Positions 18,005 through 25,343 of a stretch of DNA of 58,129 nt are shown here, piece by piece. How positions within the stretch are numbered: position 1 is the first letter of the stretch; every line of letters begins with the position of its first letter. The DNA comes from Fibrobacterales bacterium Fibro_02. GTDB lineage: Bacteria; Fibrobacterota; Fibrobacteria; Fibrobacterales; Fibrobacteraceae. The stretch lies in contig LVAE01000020.1 of NCBI GenBank assembly GCA_001603905.1, positions 1-58,129 on the forward strand. Direction: 5' to 3'. Under the pieces are notes generated by a model, which saw only the letters and a program-made list of their open reading frames with translations, ran no database searches and was not told where the DNA came from. The translations under genes and the position numbers were made by a program.

Positions 18005-18116
18005 TTTAGCCAGCTCGGTCTTCTGTGAGCCACAAAGCCCCATGCGTTAAGCTGGGGCGGTGGCGAGAGAGCTGGCTTCAGAGTAAGGATTCTGTTAAGT
18101 TTAGCCAGCTCGGTCT
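18005..18116 (-). promoter_or_regulatory. Structured element with two competing hairpins between the COG0523 gene and acn
   Basis: On the minus strand, AGACCGAGCTGGCTAAA occurs twice (18116-18100 and 18021-18005), flanking one complementary segment AGCCAGCTC (18077-18069). The segment can pair with either copy, so two hairpins exclude each other. The downstream one is extended by nested stems GCCAC/GTGGC and GCCCC/GGGGC. The element starts right after the GTPase stop codon and lies 100 nt before the acn start. It could be an attenuator, a processing site or a small RNA. No U tract follows it. Confidence 0.6.
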
Positions 18117-18117
18117 G

Positions 18118-19428
18118 TTATTCTCCGAGGCAAGAATCCATCGCGGCGATAATCTTCTTCTTGTCCATGTGCTGGCCGATAAAGACGAGGCGGATAATGC
18201 GGTCCCCGTATTTTTCGTCCCACACCTTAAGCAAGTCCGGATTTTCGCGCAGGATGCGCTTCTGTTCGGCTTCGCTTTCGCTTGCAAACCAGGGACCGAA
18301 ATTCTGTGCGGATGCCTGCTTGCCGGCCTGTTCGAACAGGTAGCTGTTATCGCGTTCGTCTTCGAACCACACGAGACCCTTGGTGCGGATAATGCTAGTC
18401 GGGTAGTCGTCAAGCAACACTTCAAAGCGTTCGCGAATCAGCGGGCGGCGGCGTTCGTACACGAACGTGCTGATTCCGTATTCGTCACCATGCGGATGGT
18501 CCTTGTCATGGTGGTGGCCGCAATGACACACGCCGTGTTCATGGTCGCAGTGACTGTGGTCTTCATGATCGTGGTCATGGTCGTCATCATCGTGATGGTG
18601 GTGATGTTCGTGTTCGTCATGATCGTCATCGTCGTGATGATGGTGATGTTCATGTTCGTCGTGGTCATCATCATCTTCGTCTTCGGGAGACGTTTCCTTC
18701 ATGAGTTCCTTGGCCCAGGCAGCGGAGTTTCCGACCTTTTCGAAGTCGAACTGCTTGGTGTCAAGGATATCCTTCATTTCAACCTTGCCGTAGTTCGTCT
18801 CGATCATCTTGGCTTCGGGCTGCAATGCACGCACCACGGCCTTCACGTGTTCCAGGTCGGTTTTGGACAAACTATCAACCTTGTTCATCACGATGGTGTT
18901 GCAGAATTCAATCTGCTGGATGAGGAGGTTGGCGATGTCTTCTTCTTCGAGATCCTTGGACAAAAGCTTCTGGCCACCGGCGAATTCGTCGGCGAGGCGT
19001 GCCACGTCTACCACGGATACAATGTTGTCCAGGTGGCAGGGGAGCGGGCGGCCGTCGCGGCTCTGGAGCTGGGCGCCTGCCATGCAGATTGTCTGTGCGA
19101 TAGGAATCGGTTCGCAAATGCCGCTGGCTTCAATCAGAATATAGTCGAACTTGTTCATTTCCAACAGTTCGGCAATTTGTTCCAAAAGGTCGGTCTTCAG
19201 GGAGCAGCAAATGCAGCCGTTAGACAGCGGCACCACCTTGCCGGAGTCTTCCTTGGTGATGTTTCCGCCCTTTTCAATGAGGGTCTGATCAATGTTCACT
19301 TCGCCGATGTCGTTCACGATGACAGCGACGTGGTATCCCTGCTGGTTATTAAGTACAAAGTTGAGGAGGGTGGTTTTTCCGGCTCCGAGGTAGCCGGTGA
19401 GCAGCGTAATAGGTACTGACTTTTTCAT
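18118..19428 (-). CDS. COG0523/CobW-family GTPase with His/Asp-rich metal-binding region
   Basis: A 436-residue putative metallochaperone GTPase of the CobW/ZNG1/YeiR group, cytoplasmic. Visible motifs: Walker A GYLGAGKTT (residues 12-20), the metal motif NGCICCSLKTD with Cys72, 74 and 75, VMNKVD for guanine recognition, and a CobW C-terminal domain ending IRLVFIGQHMDKKK. Between the GTPase and C-terminal domains lies an extreme His/Asp segment (encoded about 18490-18680) with a 14-residue unit DDDDHDEHEHHHHH twice in tandem and further HCDHEHGVCHCGHHH. Zinc, nickel or cobalt handling is likely; the metal is not decided by sequence. AAGG precedes the ATG. An intrinsic terminator-like hairpin sits in its leader. 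Confidence 0.88.
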   Translation of the reverse strand: MKKSVPITLLTGYLGAGKTTLLNFVLNNQQGYHVAVIVNDIGEVNIDQTLIEKGGNITKEDSGKVVPLSNGCICCSLKTDLLEQIAELLEMNKFDYILIEASGICEPIPIAQTICMAGAQLQSRDGRPLPCHLDNIVSVVDVARLADEFAGGQKLLSKDLEEEDIANLLIQQIEFCNTIVMNKVDSLSKTDLEHVKAVVRALQPEAKMIETNYGKVEMKDILDTKQFDFEKVGNSAAWAKELMKETSPEDEDDDDHDEHEHHHHHDDDDHDEHEHHHHHDDDDHDHDHEDHSHCDHEHGVCHCGHHHDKDHPHGDEYGISTFVYERRRPLIRERFEVLLDDYPTSIIRTKGLVWFEDERDNSYLFEQAGKQASAQNFGPWFASESEAEQKRILRENPDLLKVWDEKYGDRIIRLVFIGQHMDKKKIIAAMDSCLGE

Positions 19429-19475
19429 AGTGCCTTAAAATTTAGCAAATTTGGCTTTTTTCGGCTTTTTTATAA

Positions 19476-19510
19476 AAAAAACTAGCCCAGCAGAGCCGGA
19501 CTAGTTTTTT
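19476..19510 (-). terminator. Terminator-like hairpin in the leader of the COG0523 GTPase gene
   Basis: On the minus strand AAAAAACTAG pairs with CTAGTTTTTT around a GC-rich loop, and the T run continues for 8 bases. It lies 48 nt upstream of the GTPase start and reads toward it. No other gene ends here, so it is either an attenuator for the GTPase gene or the end of a short unannotated RNA. Being nearly symmetric, it can also act on the plus strand. Confidence 0.65.
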
Positions 19511-19683
19511 GGGGGTTAGGAGGAGAACAAAGAGTTCTGTGCAATAAGATATAAATTTTTTTGAGTCTAGGCAAGTTTTTCCCTGCTAAAAAACTTGCAA
19601 AATTATTATTTTTGTGATTTTTATGTGATTTGAAACAAATGAGTGGTACAAAAAGTTCCGTTTTTATAAAAAAAGAGGTCAAG

Positions 19684-19712
19684 TTGATGAAATTTTGCTT
19701 GTTTGCTATATT
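19684..19712 (+). promoter_or_regulatory. Sigma70-type promoter of tRNA-Arg
   Basis: TTGATG (19684-19689), a 17-bp spacer and TATATT (19707-19712), followed by TTGCCC. The tRNA starts 31 bp after the -10 box. Confidence 0.75.
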
Positions 19713-19743
19713 TTGCCCGCTCTATTGATATCAATAGTGAGTT

Positions 19744-19816
19744 GCCTGGATAGTTCAGTTGGATAGAACGGGTCCCTCCTAAGGATCAGACTCGCGTTCG
19801 AATCGCGATCCGGGTA
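19744..19816 (+). tRNA. tRNA-Arg (anticodon CCU)
   Basis: A complete 73-nt cloverleaf: acceptor GCCTGGA/TCCGGGT with a G-U at the first pair, D arm GTTC/GAAC, anticodon stem GGTCC/GGATC with loop CTCCTAA giving anticodon CCU, T arm TCGCG/CGCGA with loop TTCGAAT, and discriminator A. CCA is not encoded. It reads the AGG codon, and is flanked by its own promoter and terminator, so it is a single-gene unit. Confidence 0.96.
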
Positions 19817-19820
19817 TTTC

Positions 19821-19851
19821 GCTGGAAGCTTCGGCTGCCAGCTCTTTTTTT
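19821..19851 (+). terminator. Intrinsic terminator of tRNA-Arg
   Basis: GCTGG pairs with CCAGC and AGC with GCT around TTCG, followed by CTTTTTTT. It begins 5 nt after the tRNA. Confidence 0.88.
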
Positions 19852-19853
19852 AT

Positions 19854-19933
19854 GTCATCCCCGCGTAGGCGGGCGGACAGCACTTAGCACTTTTAGTGCT
19901 TTGTGCGCATGGCCACCAAGGTGGGGATCCCCT
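19854..19933. repeat. Dispersed intergenic repeat (GTCATCCCCGC ... GGTGGGGATC type)
   Basis: Starts GTCATCCCCGCGTAGGCGGG and ends CCAAGGTGGGGATCCCC, with an inner AGCACTTTTAGTGCT hairpin. The ends belong to a common class of short intergenic bacterial repeats. It holds no gene and fills the space between the tRNA terminator and the next start. Confidence 0.55.
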
Positions 19934-19962
19934 TTTCAAGCTGAAATTTTTATTTTTCTAGT

Positions 19963-21444
19963 GTGAAGAAACTCTATATCTTTTTTGTCGTCGTTTTTGC
20001 GATTATGCTGCTGTTGCCGTTTACGGTGCAGACGGTTGCGGATTTGCGCGGCGAAAAGCGGTTCGTCAGTCTAGATATATTTAAGGACATCGTCTATACG
20101 CCTTTTGTGCGTGAATCCAGGATGGTGGAATCGTCCGCCAAGTTGAACGATGCCTGGTTTGCGGCCCGTGAATCCATTGCCGGTGGTGGCGAAGTGGGCG
20201 AGTCGCTGGAAGGCGTGGTCAGCGCACTTTCGGATCTGGAGGCGGTTGCGCTTTCGGTGAACGGCTATGCCGAACTCGATACGGCCGAATCGGACTATAA
20301 GTTACTGAAGCTCGCGGATACCTTGGTGACCGCTCTAGAAGACGAACCGGAAACCTTCAAGACTGTGGATTCTACGCTGAAGGCGGTGGTAGCTGAATTC
20401 GGGCATTTCTCGGTCTGGCGCGCGATTAGCGGTATCAAGCATTATGGCGTGTGGACCAGTCGCTATCTGCGTGCGTTCGAAAACAAGGTTGAAGATGAAA
20501 ACGCGCTTGTGCTTGCTTTCCGACCCAAGTACCAATTGGCGGTGTGGAATGTTTTCAATGATCCTGGTGAAAAGGTTGTTCTGGGGGCAGGCGAAGGCCG
20601 TTGGCTTTTCTACCGTCAAGATGTGGAATTCCTGGTGCAGCCGTCGCCATTGGATGTACGTAGCGCAAAGCTCGATAACCCGATTCAGGCGATTCTCAAG
20701 TTCCGAGACCAGCTGAAGGCGAAGGGCGTAGAACTCCTGGTGGTGATTACTCCGGGTAAGCCGAGTATTTACCCAGAGCGTTTGACCGGTATCGATGGCT
20801 TGAAGCTTGCTGGACATGGCAAGGTTATCTTGGATTCTCTGACGAAACTCGGGCTGAATACGGTAGACCTTTATACGCCGCTCCTCTCTGCAAAGGCGGA
20901 CGATGCAAAACTGGGTGCGCTCTATCTGGACGATGACACTCACTGGACGCCGCGTGGCGCAGAACTTGCCGCAGGTGAAATTGCGAAGAAGGTGAACGCG
21001 ATGGTCGATGCGGGACAGGTCAATATCGGCGAACCGTCCATGGATTATGTGGTGTCCGATTCCTTGGCAGACCGTATGGGCGACATTGGCGAAATGAGTG
21101 GACTCAATAAGTTCAACGTGTTCAAGGCGCAGCAGGTGACTGGCCATGTGGTCTCTCCTTTCAAGGACGATTTCCGCAAGTCCAAGATCTTGATTCTCGG
21201 TGACAGCTTCAGCCGCATTTACCAGACCGATTCGCCCGTGAATGCGGGCTGGATTGCTCATTTTGCAAAGAATATCAGCCGTCCGGTGTCCTCGATTGTG
21301 AGCGACGGCGGCGCGTCTACACTCGTGCGTGAAAAGCTTGCCCGCAAGGCGGGCGTGCTCAAGGGCAAGAAACTCCTGATTTGGGAATTTGTAGAACGCG
21401 ACCTGCGCTTTGGCGCCGAAGGCTGGAAAACGATTGAATTTTAG
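19963..21444 (+). CDS. AlgX/AlgJ-like SGNH O-acetylation protein
   Basis: A 493-residue protein with one N-terminal membrane or signal segment (KKLYIFFVVVFAIMLLLPF) and a C-terminal SGNH domain of the alginate O-acetyltransferase type. LVVITPGKPSIYPERL, LDDDTHWTPRGAELAAGEIA (the Asp/His pair) and ILGDSFSRIYQTD (Ser in GDSF) are the family marks; the first 180 residues are helical and unassigned. The start is a GTG without a clear ribosome-binding site. It is likely to act in the periplasm on an exported glycan, a parallel to the SGNH/MBOAT operon at 4.8-10 kb, but no MBOAT gene is adjacent. It is followed closely by a small HTH gene. Confidence 0.83.
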   Translation: MKKLYIFFVVVFAIMLLLPFTVQTVADLRGEKRFVSLDIFKDIVYTPFVRESRMVESSAKLNDAWFAARESIAGGGEVGESLEGVVSALSDLEAVALSVNGYAELDTAESDYKLLKLADTLVTALEDEPETFKTVDSTLKAVVAEFGHFSVWRAISGIKHYGVWTSRYLRAFENKVEDENALVLAFRPKYQLAVWNVFNDPGEKVVLGAGEGRWLFYRQDVEFLVQPSPLDVRSAKLDNPIQAILKFRDQLKAKGVELLVVITPGKPSIYPERLTGIDGLKLAGHGKVILDSLTKLGLNTVDLYTPLLSAKADDAKLGALYLDDDTHWTPRGAELAAGEIAKKVNAMVDAGQVNIGEPSMDYVVSDSLADRMGDIGEMSGLNKFNVFKAQQVTGHVVSPFKDDFRKSKILILGDSFSRIYQTDSPVNAGWIAHFAKNISRPVSSIVSDGGASTLVREKLARKAGVLKGKKLLIWEFVERDLRFGAEGWKTIEF

Positions 21445-21453
21445 GAATTGACT

Positions 21454-21687
21454 ATGGCAAGGCATGGAACTCCCACTCCGGGGCAGGCGATTTTAGAAGG
21501 CATTGAATGGCTCAAGATGGACAAGGCGGAATTTGCCCGCCGCATCGGAGTCTCGATGGAAATTCTTGAAGGTTTGATTGCGGGAACGGTTGAGATTACC
21601 CGCGAACTCGCCGAATCGCTTGAATCTGTGACGGGAAGTCCCGCCGCCTACTGGCGCATGCTCGCCAGCAAAGCCAAGAGGGGTTGA
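21454..21687 (+). CDS. Small XRE/HigA-like helix-turn-helix protein
   Basis: A 77-residue DNA-binding protein. PTPGQAILEGIEWLKMDKAEFARRIGVSMEILEGLIAGTVEIT carries the helix-turn-helix of the HigA/VapI antitoxin family, and the ESLESVTGSPAAYWRML tail is typical of it. The ATG at 21454 has AGGA upstream and lies 9 bp after the previous stop, so it is co-transcribed with the AlgX-like gene; a TTG two codons earlier is possible. No HigB-type toxin is adjacent, so it is an orphan antitoxin relative or a small regulator. Confidence 0.75.
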   Translation: MARHGTPTPGQAILEGIEWLKMDKAEFARRIGVSMEILEGLIAGTVEITRELAESLESVTGSPAAYWRMLASKAKRG

Positions 21688-21727
21688 GTGTCATCCTGAG
21701 CGCAACGAAGTGAAGTCGAAGGATCTG
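21688..21727. repeat. Dispersed repeat supplying the ribosome-binding site of pmbA
   Basis: TGTCATCCTGAGCGCAACG followed by AAGTGAAGTCGAAGGATCT, of the same family as the in-gene copy at 3892-3951 (shared GAAGTCGAAGGATCT). It fills the whole gap between the HTH gene and pmbA. Its GAAGGAT end is the only Shine-Dalgarno-like sequence before the pmbA ATG. Confidence 0.75.
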
Positions 21728-21729
21728 TT

Positions 21730-23058
21730 ATGAATATTATTGATGCTGTCAATTGTATGTGTGACCTCGCGAAGGGCGAGGCGGAACAGTTTGACGTAAT
21801 TGCCTCGAATTCCCATTCCGAGGGCCTGTCTGTTTTTCAGGGCCAGGTGCAGAATACCGAAATCTCGGATTCCGTAGGGCTTGGCATCCGTGTAATCAAG
21901 GATGGCCGTCCGGGCTATGCGCATACGGAACGCTTGACCAAGGAAGCGATTGTGCAGACCATCAAGGATGCGGTTTGCCATACGCAGTGGACCGAAAAAG
22001 TGGATATCGAACTTCCTGCCCCTGCAAAGATTCCTGAAGGCAATCCCAACTACAATCCGGCGCTGGAATCGCTCACGCTTGCAGACCTCAAGGACTTCTG
22101 CATCGAGCTTGAAAAAGAAACTTTTGCGCGTTCTGCCGATATCAAGAACATTCCGTACCTGGGGGCCGACCTGAACCGCGACTTTTCGATTGTCGCAAAC
22201 CACAAGGGCCTCTTCTATACCGAAAAGGGCAATTCCGTATCGGTCGGTGCGGGTGCGGTCGCCGTGCGCGGTGGAATCAGCAAGCTTGGCAACTTTGTCA
22301 AGAGCGGTCGCGACTGGGCTGAATTCACCGTGGGTGAAATCGCCGACAAGACCGCCACTTATGCCACCGAACTTTTCGGTGCGAAGAAAATTGAAGGCGG
22401 CAAGATTCCAGTCGTGTTCTCGGAACGCATCTCGGGGCGGTTCATGGGAATGTACGGATTGCCGTTCATCGCTGAATCTATGCAGAAGGGAACTTCGCGC
22501 CTTGCCGGTAAGGAAGGTCAGAAAATTGCATCCGAGAAGCTTTCGCTGTGGAGCGATCCGCTGGGTGAAAACTTCTGCAACAAGGTATTCTTCGATTCCG
22601 AAGGCAGCCTGACGCGCCGTGTCGAAGTCATCAAGGACGGCGTCTTTAACGAAGCTCTCTACAATTTGGAAACTGCTGCCAAGGCGGGTCGTGCTACGAC
22701 GGGCAATGGTGCCCGCGACTTCGGCTCCAAGATGTCTACGGCGTTCTGGAACATACTCGTTCCTGCAGGGGAATACTCTTCTGCTGACCTCTTAAAGCTT
22801 TTCCCCAAGTGTCTTCTAGTGGCGCGCCTGGAAGGTGGCTCCGGCTGTAGCTCCGTGAGTGGTGAACTCAGCATTGGTGCCCATGGTTTCTGGTGCGAAA
22901 ACGGCGTAATCCAACACCCCGTCGATGGTGTTACGTTGTCCGGGAATTACTTCGATATCATCCAGAATGTGGTCGGAGTCGGAAACGAATACTACAATCC
23001 GTTCTCCAGCGTGAAGGTGCCCGCCCTCGCTATTTCTGAACTTGCTGTGAGCTGCTAG
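21730..23058 (+). CDS. pmbA: TldD/PmbA family metalloprotease subunit (TldE/PmbA)
   Basis: A 442-residue cytoplasmic protein, the TldE/PmbA partner of the TldD metalloprotease, which degrades unfolded peptides and matures small modified peptides. It begins MNIIDAVNCMCDLAKGEAEQFDV, with GLGIRVIKDGRPGYAHTERL as the usual N-terminal block and EGGSGCSSVSGELSIGAHGFW near the C-terminus. No HExxxH zinc site is visible, which separates it from TldD; no tldD gene lies in the window. The Shine-Dalgarno comes from the upstream dispersed repeat. Its last 29 bp overlap the convergent lgt gene. Confidence 0.9.
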   Translation: MNIIDAVNCMCDLAKGEAEQFDVIASNSHSEGLSVFQGQVQNTEISDSVGLGIRVIKDGRPGYAHTERLTKEAIVQTIKDAVCHTQWTEKVDIELPAPAKIPEGNPNYNPALESLTLADLKDFCIELEKETFARSADIKNIPYLGADLNRDFSIVANHKGLFYTEKGNSVSVGAGAVAVRGGISKLGNFVKSGRDWAEFTVGEIADKTATYATELFGAKKIEGGKIPVVFSERISGRFMGMYGLPFIAESMQKGTSRLAGKEGQKIASEKLSLWSDPLGENFCNKVFFDSEGSLTRRVEVIKDGVFNEALYNLETAAKAGRATTGNGARDFGSKMSTAFWNILVPAGEYSSADLLKLFPKCLLVARLEGGSGCSSVSGELSIGAHGFWCENGVIQHPVDGVTLSGNYFDIIQNVVGVGNEYYNPFSSVKVPALAISELAVSC

Positions 23059-23938
23059 CGGCTTCAGGTCGGTGAGCCTGACGAACCGTCTTCTGTCTAT
23101 AAATCAACACGATAAGCCATATGAGTCCTGTCAGGAACATGACGCTGCAAAGCGTCTGTCCACGGCTCATGCCGAACAGGTCCACGCGGCCGAGGTGTGC
23201 ATCGGGCCTGCGGAAAAATTCAATGAAGAATCTGAAGAGACCGTAGCCCATCAGGTACAGGCAGGGCATCTTGTCGCGCAGCAGTGGGATGCGTCTTAAG
23301 TTGTACAGAACTGCGAACAGGATTACGCCTTCGAACAGCATCTCGTAAAGTTGGCTCGGATGGTGCAGAATCGGGTTCGTAATGGGACTGTCATGGGCGA
23401 GCGGGAACCACATGCCAATACCGCTCGTAGTGACTTCTCCGAAAAGTTCGCCGTTAATAAAGTTGCCCCAGCGGCCCCAGGTGTAGGCGAGCGGAGCAAG
23501 CATAAAGCAAAGGTTCAGGCCTTCCCACACGTTCATCTTGTTGCGCTTCAGGCCGATGTAGGTGAATATCGTACCGAGAATCATGCCACCGTGGTAGCTC
23601 ATTCCCGAAATGCCGGAGAAATGGTAACCGAGCGCGTCGTGGGTCATCGGGAAAATGATTTCGGTCGGGTTGGCAAGGTAGTAGCCCGGCTTGTAGAAGA
23701 ACACGTAGCCGAGGCGCGCGCCGATAATGATTCCTGCGATAATCCAGGTGAACAGGCTGTCGAACTGGTCCTTGGTGTAGCCCAGCTTTTCTTTCTTGTT
23801 CACGTGCATCAGTGTGAGGTAGCCCGTCACGAAGGCGAAGATGTACATGATGCCGTACCAGCGCACCGGGAAGCTCCCGAGCGTAAAGGCCGTTCCGTCA
23901 AAATAAGAAGGGATAAGGTTCCACCAAGTCGGTTCCAT
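23030..23938 (-). CDS. lgt: Prolipoprotein diacylglyceryl transferase
   Basis: Attaches diacylglyceryl to the lipobox Cys of prolipoproteins in the inner membrane. The 302-residue polytopic protein carries the signature RWGNFINGELFGE, preceded by MSYHGGMILG. The window encodes at least five clear lipoprotein candidates that would use it. AAGGAAAG precedes the ATG, and the start lies 1 bp after the stop of the transpeptidase gene. The tail TVRQAHRPEAASSS is foreign-looking and matches a dispersed-repeat peptide (encoded about 23058-23090); it pushes the end of lgt 29 bp into convergent pmbA. Confidence 0.96.
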   Translation of the reverse strand: MEPTWWNLIPSYFDGTAFTLGSFPVRWYGIMYIFAFVTGYLTLMHVNKKEKLGYTKDQFDSLFTWIIAGIIIGARLGYVFFYKPGYYLANPTEIIFPMTHDALGYHFSGISGMSYHGGMILGTIFTYIGLKRNKMNVWEGLNLCFMLAPLAYTWGRWGNFINGELFGEVTTSGIGMWFPLAHDSPITNPILHHPSQLYEMLFEGVILFAVLYNLRRIPLLRDKMPCLYLMGYGLFRFFIEFFRRPDAHLGRVDLFGMSRGQTLCSVMFLTGLIWLIVLIYRQKTVRQAHRPEAASSSQQVQK

Positions 23939-23939
23939 T

Positions 23940-25331
23940 TTACTTTCCTTGTTTGGGGAGATTCTGATGAGCCCAGTAGTTAAAGAGCATCGCGGCGACC
24001 TGTGTGGCCGGCTGCGAGCGCACGCCCTGCAAGTCGTGGACCTGCATAATCACGAGTACCACTGCCTTGCTGGGATCTTCCTTGGATTGGGCAAAACCCA
24101 TGAACCACTCGTAGCGTCCGTACGGGTCGTGTCCGTCGAGCGAACCGGTCTTGCCGCCGATCGTCAATGCGCTGAAGTTCTTGCGGGCCATGTGCCTTGT
24201 CGAAATGTTCTTGCGAGCGGTTCCGTTGGTCACGCTGCGGACCATCGCTTCGCGGAGCCCGTAGTAGGTGTTTTCGGTGAACTTGCCGACATCGAGGGCG
24301 ATACGGCTCTTGGGTGCGTAACCGTCGAGGTTCTTTGCCCAGGGAATTTCAAGCGGCTTTTTAGTGAGAATGGCACGGACTTGGGCGGCGGCCAGGAGCG
24401 GCGTGAGTGTCGTCGCTTCGGTAAAACCGCAGCTGGCCTCGGCGAGCCCGTAGCCGGTATCGGGCGGTGCGTACGTGGAGCGTCCGGGAAGTCCGGCGGG
24501 GAAATTCATATTGTAGCCGAGTTTCTTGGCTGCCGATTTCAGGCGGTCTGCGCCCACATTCATGCCTATTAGGGCGAGTGGCGGGTTAGCGGATTTTGCG
24601 TAGGCGTCCTGCATCTCGATGAACGGTCCCTTGAATCCGTCCTTCACGCGCAGCTGGTTGCGGTAAAGCGTGTGGCTTGCGCCGATCATCGGAATCTGGC
24701 TCGTGAGTGAGTAGCGGTTGCTTTCCATGGCGGCGGCGATCGTGATCGTCTTGGCAAGCGACGCGGCAGGGAAGGTGTTCTTGATGAAATAGTCCGGTTT
24801 TTCCTGCACGTGGTTGTCGCGGCGTTCACCCCAGGCGATAATCTCGTTGCTCTTCGGGTCCACCATCAATATAATTGCGTGCTCGGGGCGGAAACGGCGC
24901 AACAGGTTGTCGATCTTTTCGGCCATGAACACGTCGGTCTGCGCCTTGATATGCGTGCTGTCGATTACTTCCACTTCGGGCGGCATCTCGGTCGGTGCGA
25001 CAGAGGCGGCAATGGCGCTCTGCATGTTCGCGATGTCTTCGGAGTCGGCTTTAGGGAATAGCCCGGTCGGAATTTCGCCTTGTGTCTGCTGTTCACCGGC
25101 TTCGGTGCGGGGGGCGTCTGTGCGGGAACTTTCGACAGCGCTGTCGGTATCTTCGTCTACGATTTCCGTGTCATTTTTCTCGGGTTCGTTGCCGCCGAAA
25201 ATGCAGGTGCCCATCAGGGCGCAGATTCCCATAAAGACGGCGAAAACAATAATGCGGTTGCGCATCCTCACGGCGTAGGGGAGCCGTTCAATCGGTTTGT
25301 AGTTGTGACGGGGGTACTTGTTGAAATCCAT
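23940..25331 (-). CDS. Single-domain penicillin-binding transpeptidase
   Basis: A 463-residue membrane-anchored, periplasmic D,D-transpeptidase-type protein that would cross-link or trim peptidoglycan. It has a cytoplasmic basic tail, one membrane segment (residues 26-46), an acidic/Ser linker, and a penicillin-binding domain with SLAK (Ser191, Lys194), SAN (247-249) and KTG (394-396). There is no glycosyltransferase domain and no typical class B dimerisation domain, so it is shorter than PBP2 or PBP3. It lies between orn (12 bp) and lgt (1 bp) in one operon. Carboxypeptidase versus transpeptidase activity cannot be told by eye. Confidence 0.85.
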   Translation of the reverse strand: MDFNKYPRHNYKPIERLPYAVRMRNRIIVFAVFMGICALMGTCIFGGNEPEKNDTEIVDEDTDSAVESSRTDAPRTEAGEQQTQGEIPTGLFPKADSEDIANMQSAIAASVAPTEMPPEVEVIDSTHIKAQTDVFMAEKIDNLLRRFRPEHAIILMVDPKSNEIIAWGERRDNHVQEKPDYFIKNTFPAASLAKTITIAAAMESNRYSLTSQIPMIGASHTLYRNQLRVKDGFKGPFIEMQDAYAKSANPPLALIGMNVGADRLKSAAKKLGYNMNFPAGLPGRSTYAPPDTGYGLAEASCGFTEATTLTPLLAAAQVRAILTKKPLEIPWAKNLDGYAPKSRIALDVGKFTENTYYGLREAMVRSVTNGTARKNISTRHMARKNFSALTIGGKTGSLDGHDPYGRYEWFMGFAQSKEDPSKAVVLVIMQVHDLQGVRSQPATQVAAMLFNYWAHQNLPKQGK

Positions 25332-25343
25332 CTTGAAAAAGGC

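Noticed and set aside
19482..19682. 66-codon minus-strand ORF upstream of the GTPase gene
   Set aside because: It runs through the terminator hairpin, has no ribosome-binding site and has low-complexity AT-driven composition.
21454..21687. HigBA toxin-antitoxin locus
   Set aside because: The HTH protein resembles HigA, but no RelE/HigB-like gene is encoded on either side; the neighbours are an AlgX-like gene and pmbA.
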